Source of the DNA: Chloroflexota bacterium
Lineage (GTDB): Bacteria > Chloroflexota > Dehalococcoidia > SM23-28-2 > RBG-16-64-32
Reading direction: 5' to 3'
Assembly: GCA_005882715.1 (NCBI GenBank)
Contig: VBEI01000009.1
Location: 1-17,313 of the forward strand
DNA: 17,313 bases
Positions 13,895 through 17,313 of the stretch are shown here, piece by piece. Position numbers and translations under genes: made by a program. The notes under the pieces were generated by a model, which worked only from the letters and a program-made list of their open reading frames with translations, was not told the origin of the DNA and made no database searches. Position 1 is the first letter of the stretch. The number at the start of each line of letters is the position of its first letter.

Positions 13895-14175
13895 ACCCGC
13901 GCTGATGGCGGCGAATCAAACCCGACGGTGGGAGCCTTATTGATGTGCGCTTAAGGCTTGATTGCTTTTCGGAAAAAGCGGCAATTTGGGCAGTCGCCGT
14001 GCTCAAGAAGTCGAGAAAATCTTGATTGATTTGGCCTTGAATATTCTTGGCAGACAATTGATTGAGGGCCCCATTCAGGACTCGGGTGACGCGGTTCCCG
14101 CTCGAGAGCATGGCGATCTTCTCGGTATCAGGATAGCGGAGGCGGGCGCAAAGTCTAAGGGGGAAGTGGCACCGG

Positions 14176-14217
14176 GGGCTTAGGCATTGGGTGCCAGGTG
14201 ATAGGTGACAGGTCTTA
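14176..14217 (+). repeat. Heptamer tandem repeat (six units, GGxxxxx)
   Basis: Six successive 7-bp units: GGGCTTA, GGCATTG, GGTGCCA, GGTGATA, GGTGACA and GGTCTTA. All begin GG and the last four begin GGT. It lies just downstream of the agmatinase-family stop codon. Heptamer-period degenerate repeats occur in intergenic DNA of several bacterial groups; a role is unknown. Confidence 0.55.
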
Positions 14218-14241
14218 GGCGGGCGGGCCGTGTAGGAGTTC

Positions 14242-15201
14242 TTACCCGCGTTGGGCAAGGATGAGGAGGAACTCGTAAACGAGGTTGGCGGCGAGCAGTG
14301 CGGTTATCTCGGCGGAGTCGTAGGCGGGCGCCACTTCTACGATGTCGAAGGCGACCAGGTTTATACCGCGAAGGCCGCGAACGAGTTCGACGATCTCGCG
14401 GCTCGTCATGCCGGCCACTTCCGGTGTGCCGGTTCCCGGCGCGAAAGCGGGATCGACACAGTCGATATCGAGAGACACATAGACAGGGTGGCGAACTACT
14501 TCCTGAATCCTTCGCACCGTAGACTCGACCCCTTGACGGGAGAACTCATCGCAGGTGATGACGTTGAAGCCAGCCGCGCGGACTTCGTCTAGAATACCGG
14601 CCGAAACTGAGCCGCGAATACCGATCTGGACCGACGCGGCGGGATCAATCAGGCCTTCTTCAACGGCAATGCGAAAGACAGTGCCGTGATGGACAGGCCT
14701 TTTGCTGTCGGAGGGCGGCCAGAAGTCCGGATGGGCGTCGAAGTGGACGAGCGATAGACGTCCGTGCTTCAGGGAGCAGGCGCGAAGCACTGGAAGAGTC
14801 GTCGAGTGGTCGCCGCCTAAAATGACGGGAAAGACGCCGGCGTCGAAGACGGGGGCAAGCTGAGACTGCAGGTGCGCAACTGTCTGCTCGATGTACCCGG
14901 GGAAAACGTCCAGGTCGCCGTAGTCGATGACGCGGAGTGCGTCGAAGGGTGGCTCGAGCTTGTCGGCCTCCCAGTGATGGGGACGAAGCTGTCCCGACGC
15001 GTCCCGGATAGCACGCGGGCCGAAGCGGGCACCGCTGCGATAGAGCACGGCCATGTCCATCGGCACGCCGATGACGGCGACATCCGCCAGCCATAGGTCT
15101 CGAGTCACAGGACAGCGCGCGAAGGTGTAGGCGCCGCTATAGCGGGGACCGCGCTGCCATTCAGCAGGGTAGAGCCGACCGGAGTCCTGGCCTTCGCTCA
15201 C
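14242..15201 (-). CDS. Agmatinase/ureohydrolase (arginase) family protein
   Basis: The protein is 319 aa, with a GTG start at 15201. The Mn2-binding set is intact: His132 (LGGDHS), Asp155, His157 and Asp159 (HFDAHPDF), and Asp245 and Asp247 (SLDIDCVDPAFAPGTGTPE). The family hydrolyses guanidino compounds (agmatine, guanidinobutyrate, arginine, formiminoglutamate) to urea or formamide plus an amine. Agmatinases usually have Ser or Thr where this has Pro158 in DAHPD, and Phe160 after it, so substrate assignment is open. The start overlaps the extended -10 region TGATATCAT, which ends 7 nt before the GTG; there is no Shine-Dalgarno, so a leaderless message is likely. The TPR gene ends 35 bp upstream. 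With the PuuD-like amidotransferase downstream it may serve polyamine or guanidino catabolism. Confidence 0.93.
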   Translation of the reverse strand: MSEGQDSGRLYPAEWQRGPRYSGAYTFARCPVTRDLWLADVAVIGVPMDMAVLYRSGARFGPRAIRDASGQLRPHHWEADKLEPPFDALRVIDYGDLDVFPGYIEQTVAHLQSQLAPVFDAGVFPVILGGDHSTTLPVLRACSLKHGRLSLVHFDAHPDFWPPSDSKRPVHHGTVFRIAVEEGLIDPAASVQIGIRGSVSAGILDEVRAAGFNVITCDEFSRQGVESTVRRIQEVVRHPVYVSLDIDCVDPAFAPGTGTPEVAGMTSREIVELVRGLRGINLVAFDIVEVAPAYDSAEITALLAANLVYEFLLILAQRG

Positions 15202-15208
15202 TCGGGCG

Positions 15209-15217
15209 ATGATATCA
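15209..15217 (-). promoter_or_regulatory. Extended -10 promoter of the ureohydrolase gene
   Basis: The minus strand carries TGATATCAT: the TGn extended element plus TATCAT (5/6). It ends 7 nt before the GTG start, placing transcription start at or next to the first coding base. Extended -10 promoters can work without a -35, and none is seen here. Confidence 0.5.
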
Positions 15218-15236
15218 GTTGCTGGTGAAAAATCAG

Positions 15237-16085
15237 CTATTCGTCTTCGTGGTCGTCAGCGTCTTCGACCGCAATAGGAGCCTCATCGGGACTGAGCTGG
15301 AATTCGCGGATAGTGCCGTCAGACTCTTCACTGTCATCGCCCGCTGCCCACTCGTCCTCGCTGTCCTCAAAGTAGCCTTCGTCGTCGTCGACGTCGCGAC
15401 GAAGAAGACGCCCTTTAACATAGGGACGGAACGTCTCGGTCACGGTAGGTGGGAAGGAGAGTTTCCCGGTTTGAGAGCTATGCTGAAACGTCTCACGAAT
15501 GAAGAGCCTCACCTCGTTCTCGTCGAGCCCGGAGATGGCGGCGATGTATTCGTTGCCGCCATCCATGAGTTTCGTCAGGCGCTGGCTCAGCCGCGGTTCG
15601 ACCTCGCCGACGTATTCTCCAGCCATGCTCTGGATGACGAGCGACCCGTTCTGGCGCGCTAAGTTCACCTGATCGCCGGCGGTCATCCGCGCGGCGATGT
15701 CCATGTTTGGCCGCACGAGCACCGTAATACCGGTCTTGCCTGTCTCTTCGATGAACATTTGGGGAGAAAGCTTCTGACTGGCCGGACGGGGGGCAGCTTC
15801 CTCCTCGCTGAGGGTGGCGAGCCGTGTTAAATTCTTGCGAGCGATTGAATTCAGCTGGTCGATCTCAAGAGCCTTCATGTAGGCGCCCCGCGCCTCGCCG
15901 TACCGTCCCAGCTCGGTCATGGCCTTGCCGAGACGGTTGAAGGCATCTACGTCCGTCGGGAATGACTCGACAATCTCCCGGTTGAGCTGGGCAGCCTCAC
16001 TCCATTGTCCCTGGAGGGCAAGCTGTATGGCTTGCTCGGCGTGCTGTTTCTTTGCTCTCGCTCTATCTTCTGTCTGAAAAACCAT
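15237..16085 (-). CDS. TPR protein with a highly acidic C-terminal tail
   Basis: The protein is 282 aa. Two tetratricopeptide-like helical repeats occupy about residues 18-92 (QGQWSEAAQLNREIVESFP, then AFNRLGKAMTELGRYGEAR and AYMKALEID). A middle domain (about 105-230) is beta-rich and unrecognised, with GDQVNLARQNGSLVIQSM, GEYVGEVEPRLSQRLTKLM and EVRLFIRETFQHSSQ. From about residue 233 the chain is dominated by Asp and Glu. No signal peptide or membrane helix, so it is cytosolic. TPRs mediate protein contacts, and an acidic tail could bind basic proteins or metal, or mimic nucleic acid (inference). A promoter lies about 30 nt upstream, with a weak AGAGGG in the leader. It is first in a minus-strand series with the ureohydrolase gene, and tRNA-Pro lies upstream. 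Confidence 0.85.
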   Translation of the reverse strand: MVFQTEDRARAKKQHAEQAIQLALQGQWSEAAQLNREIVESFPTDVDAFNRLGKAMTELGRYGEARGAYMKALEIDQLNSIARKNLTRLATLSEEEAAPRPASQKLSPQMFIEETGKTGITVLVRPNMDIAARMTAGDQVNLARQNGSLVIQSMAGEYVGEVEPRLSQRLTKLMDGGNEYIAAISGLDENEVRLFIRETFQHSSQTGKLSFPPTVTETFRPYVKGRLLRRDVDDDEGYFEDSEDEWAAGDDSEESDGTIREFQLSPDEAPIAVEDADDHEDE

Positions 16086-16404
16086 CTTCTGTGTGTCCCT
16101 CTTCTTGGATTTCGCGCCGCATTTTAGCGATGGGTTTTAGTCACTGCAATACGCTGTTGGTTACATCATGTTTATAACGCCAAGAAATATTGTTGGTTCC
16201 CCGGCTTCTGTCGTAAGACGCCATGCTTTGGCACATTGTTACCGGTCTGTAACCACAGACTAGCCTGAGCGGAGTCCGAAGACGCCAGCCCGAGCTTGCC
16301 GCGACGAAAGGCAACTCAGTGGAGCTATCTGCGTTCGAATAGGAAAACATGTTATCAACGTAATACGACGGGGAGATGAATCGAGATCGGCAGCGCCGCA
16401 ACGG
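16086..16404. other. Intergenic region with overlapping inverted repeats
   Basis: No plausible gene lies between the TPR gene and tRNA-Pro. The tract is more A/T-rich than its neighbours. Two inverted repeats overlap: GTTAC-CGGTCT-GTAAC (16238-16253) and GTCTGT-AACC-ACAGAC (16245-16260). They share bases, so only one can fold at a time. Read on the minus strand they lie about 145 bp past the tRNA 3' end and could help end that transcript, but no U-tract follows closely. Confidence 0.5.
16121..16149 (-). promoter_or_regulatory. Candidate promoter of the TPR gene
   Basis: On the minus strand TTGCAG (16144-16149) is separated by exactly 17 bp from TAAAAT (16121-16126, 5/6). The predicted leader is about 29 nt, long enough for the AGAGGG found in it. 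Confidence 0.45.
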
Positions 16405-16482
16405 TGGTCGGGGTGGGCGGATTCGAACCGCCGACCTCACGGTCCCGAACCGTGCGCTCTAGCCTGACTGAGCTACACCCCG
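16405..16482 (-). tRNA. tRNA-Pro (anticodon CGG), CCA encoded
   Basis: The minus strand folds as a full cloverleaf. The acceptor is CGGGGTG/CACCCCG, the D arm GCTC...GAGC with a 10-nt loop, and the anticodon arm CACGG-TTCGGGA-CCGTG. The variable loop is 5 nt and the T arm is GGCGG-TTCGAAT-CCGCC. The loop TTCGGGA gives anticodon CGG, reading CCG proline codons, useful in this GC-rich genome. The body is 75 nt (16408-16482), followed by genome-encoded CCA (16405-16407). Sequence past the CCA shows no repeated tRNA fragment, so there is no sign of an integration site. Confidence 0.96.
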
Positions 16483-16494
16483 ACGGATGGTTCC

Positions 16495-16500
16495 ATTCTA
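16495..16500 (-). promoter_or_regulatory. Candidate -10 box for tRNA-Pro
   Basis: TAGAAT (5/6) on the minus strand ends 12 nt before the mature 5' end, giving a short 5' leader for RNase P. No clear -35 is seen. The flippase gene starts 34 bp away in the opposite direction, so this is a divergent promoter region; TAGAGT at 16515-16520 (+) may serve that gene. Confidence 0.35.
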
Positions 16501-16533
16501 CCTGACCACACGAATAGAGTTACGGTTTAAGTC

Positions 16534-17313
16534 TTGACGCTTCAGACCCCTGATCCGATCCCGTCGGACGCTCAGGTCGAACAACAGCCCGTGGCGGGTG
16601 CGCGCAGGGGCCTGCTTTTCAGCATCAACGTCGTCTTCATTGCGCAGATCGCGATCTACGGGCTGGCCTTCTGCTTGAGAGTGGTGCTTGCGCGCGGACT
16701 GGGGGACGAAGGACTGGGCACGTACTCTCTGTTTTTCGTCGCCGTACTCGTGGCCGGCGCGATCGCGAACGTGGGTGTCGGGCTGGGCAACATCTACTTT
16801 CTCAACAAGGGGGCTTACTCATACGACGAATTGCTTTCGGGCAGCATTTTCGTGCTCGGGGCTTCATCGCTGGTGGCCTGGGCTTTCCTGGTGGCCTATG
16901 GCATCATCCTCGAGCCGGACCTTTTCGTTTCGGGCCGGTCCTACTGGCTCTACGCGGTCGCCCTGCCGTCTGTCGTGGGCTACGTACTGCTAACCTCGTT
17001 CCTCCATGGCAGCAGCCGCTTCGGCGCTCTCAGCGGGGTAGCCGTCGCTCAGGGGCTTATTGGTGTCGCGGTCGTTGGAGTCCTGTACGTGCTGGACGAG
17101 CTGGATGTGTTTAGCGCTCTGGCCGGGTGGGTGGCGTCGTTCCTACTAGCCGATATCGTTGCGCTCTTCCTGGTCGGCTTCAAACGAATCGATGTGCGAC
17201 GCGCATTGCATCCGCGCTGGGCAGTCCTGCGCGACCAGATCCGATATGGCGCCCAGGGGCAGGTGGCAAACCTGGCACAGCTCTTCAACTACCGGCTGGA
17301 CCAGTTTCTGGTC
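16534..17313 (+). CDS. Polysaccharide flippase (Wzx/MATE-like), N-terminal part
   Basis: A plus-strand frame opens after TAA (16528-16530) and runs off the window end, 260 codons so far. TTG 16534 is the first possible start and GTG 16591 the next; neither has a Shine-Dalgarno. After about 26 polar residues the chain is a series of hydrophobic helices: LLFSINVVFIAQIAIYGLAF (27-46), LFFVAVLVAGAIANVGVGLG, SIFVLGASSLVAWAFLVAYG, YAVALPSVVGYVLLTSFL, and GVAVAQGLIGVAVVGVLYVL. The early ARGLGDEGLGTYSLFF and later IRYGAQGQVANLAQLFNYRLDQFLV are typical of oligosaccharide flippases (MviN/MATE/Wzx superfamily). Such proteins move lipid-linked oligosaccharides across the inner membrane. The partner glycosyltransferases would lie downstream. 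The start site is uncertain. Confidence 0.85.
   Translation, partial: MTLQTPDPIPSDAQVEQQPVAGARRGLLFSINVVFIAQIAIYGLAFCLRVVLARGLGDEGLGTYSLFFVAVLVAGAIANVGVGLGNIYFLNKGAYSYDELLSGSIFVLGASSLVAWAFLVAYGIILEPDLFVSGRSYWLYAVALPSVVGYVLLTSFLHGSSRFGALSGVAVAQGLIGVAVVGVLYVLDELDVFSALAGWVASFLLADIVALFLVGFKRIDVRRALHPRWAVLRDQIRYGAQGQVANLAQLFNYRLDQFLV

Larger units (their letters stand above)
13857..14241 (-). other. Gene-poor stretch with an 84-codon frame of doubtful status
   Basis: Between the PuuD-like gene and the agmatinase-family gene there is an open minus-strand frame, 13857-14111. It has an ATG start and ends in TGA directly before the PuuD-like ATG. Its first half (e.g. RVLNGALNQLSAKNIQ, then NQDFLDFLSTATAQIAAF) reads like a helical protein. 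The second half is Arg/Pro-rich and unconvincing, and the candidate PuuD promoter lies inside it. The DNA at about 13930-14060 is richer in A/T than its surroundings. It may be a decayed gene fragment; I recognise no family. The segment closest to the agmatinase gene holds a heptamer repeat. Confidence 0.4.

Noticed and set aside
16141..16440. Minus-strand 99-codon frame
   Set aside because: Begins inside tRNA-Pro and its N-terminus is translated tRNA sequence.
16405..16482. tRNA-Pro as an integration site
   Set aside because: No integrase and no repeated tRNA 3' fragment found in the window.

Overview
The window is GC-rich, densely coded bacterial chromosome, probably from an environmental, uncultured-type lineage. 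Chloroflexota (Dehalococcoidia/SAR202-like) is my best guess, at low confidence. It rests on the mix of LarC, several luciferase-like flavoenzymes, paralogous alpha/beta hydrolases, a zinc-ribbon RDD protein and a TPR protein with a very acidic tail. No marker gene settles the phylum. There is no CRISPR array, no transposase and no phage gene. The only RNA gene seen is one tRNA-Pro.

Left part (1-3894). The 3' end of a larC-like gene (+) converges on a run of minus-strand genes: an RDD membrane protein with two zinc ribbons, a small membrane-anchored zinc-ribbon protein, a Cof-type HAD phosphatase, and an F420-type luciferase-like oxidoreductase. Two gene-poor stretches lie here. One (915-1273) has a strong hairpin and repeated ACGACCAAAC words. 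The other (2375-2982) has hairpins and a consensus DnaA box.

Centre (4363-9349, +). This is a catabolic cassette: two tandem, clearly duplicated alpha/beta hydrolases, a classical NAD-type SDR, an acyl-CoA-dehydrogenase-fold flavoprotein of the HsaA/DszC monooxygenase type, and an EHHF-type luciferase-like monooxygenase. The first four genes are closely spaced (gaps of 27, 74 and 17 bp) behind a plausible promoter. The last has its own TTGACA promoter overlapped by a perfect inverted repeat that looks like a TetR-type operator. The enzyme set suggests oxidation of a cyclic or terpenoid/steroid-like alcohol to a ketone, oxygen insertion by a flavin monooxygenase, and hydrolysis of the resulting lactone or ester. 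The substrate cannot be read from sequence.

Right part (9440-16482, mostly minus). A 1193-residue DnaE has both polymerase and PHP active sites intact and is preceded by a possible 20-codon leader peptide whose stop abuts the dnaE start. It is followed by a class I glutamine amidotransferase (PuuD-like), an agmatinase-family ureohydrolase, a TPR protein and tRNA-Pro(CGG). The amidotransferase/ureohydrolase pair hints at polyamine or guanidino-compound catabolism. The window ends inside a plus-strand polysaccharide flippase (Wzx/MATE-like).

A recurring theme is that most genes outside the cassette lack a Shine-Dalgarno sequence. Several instead have a -10-like hexamer 6-16 nt before the start codon, as expected for leaderless or near-leaderless mRNAs. 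Four of the five cassette genes have good Shine-Dalgarno sequences.
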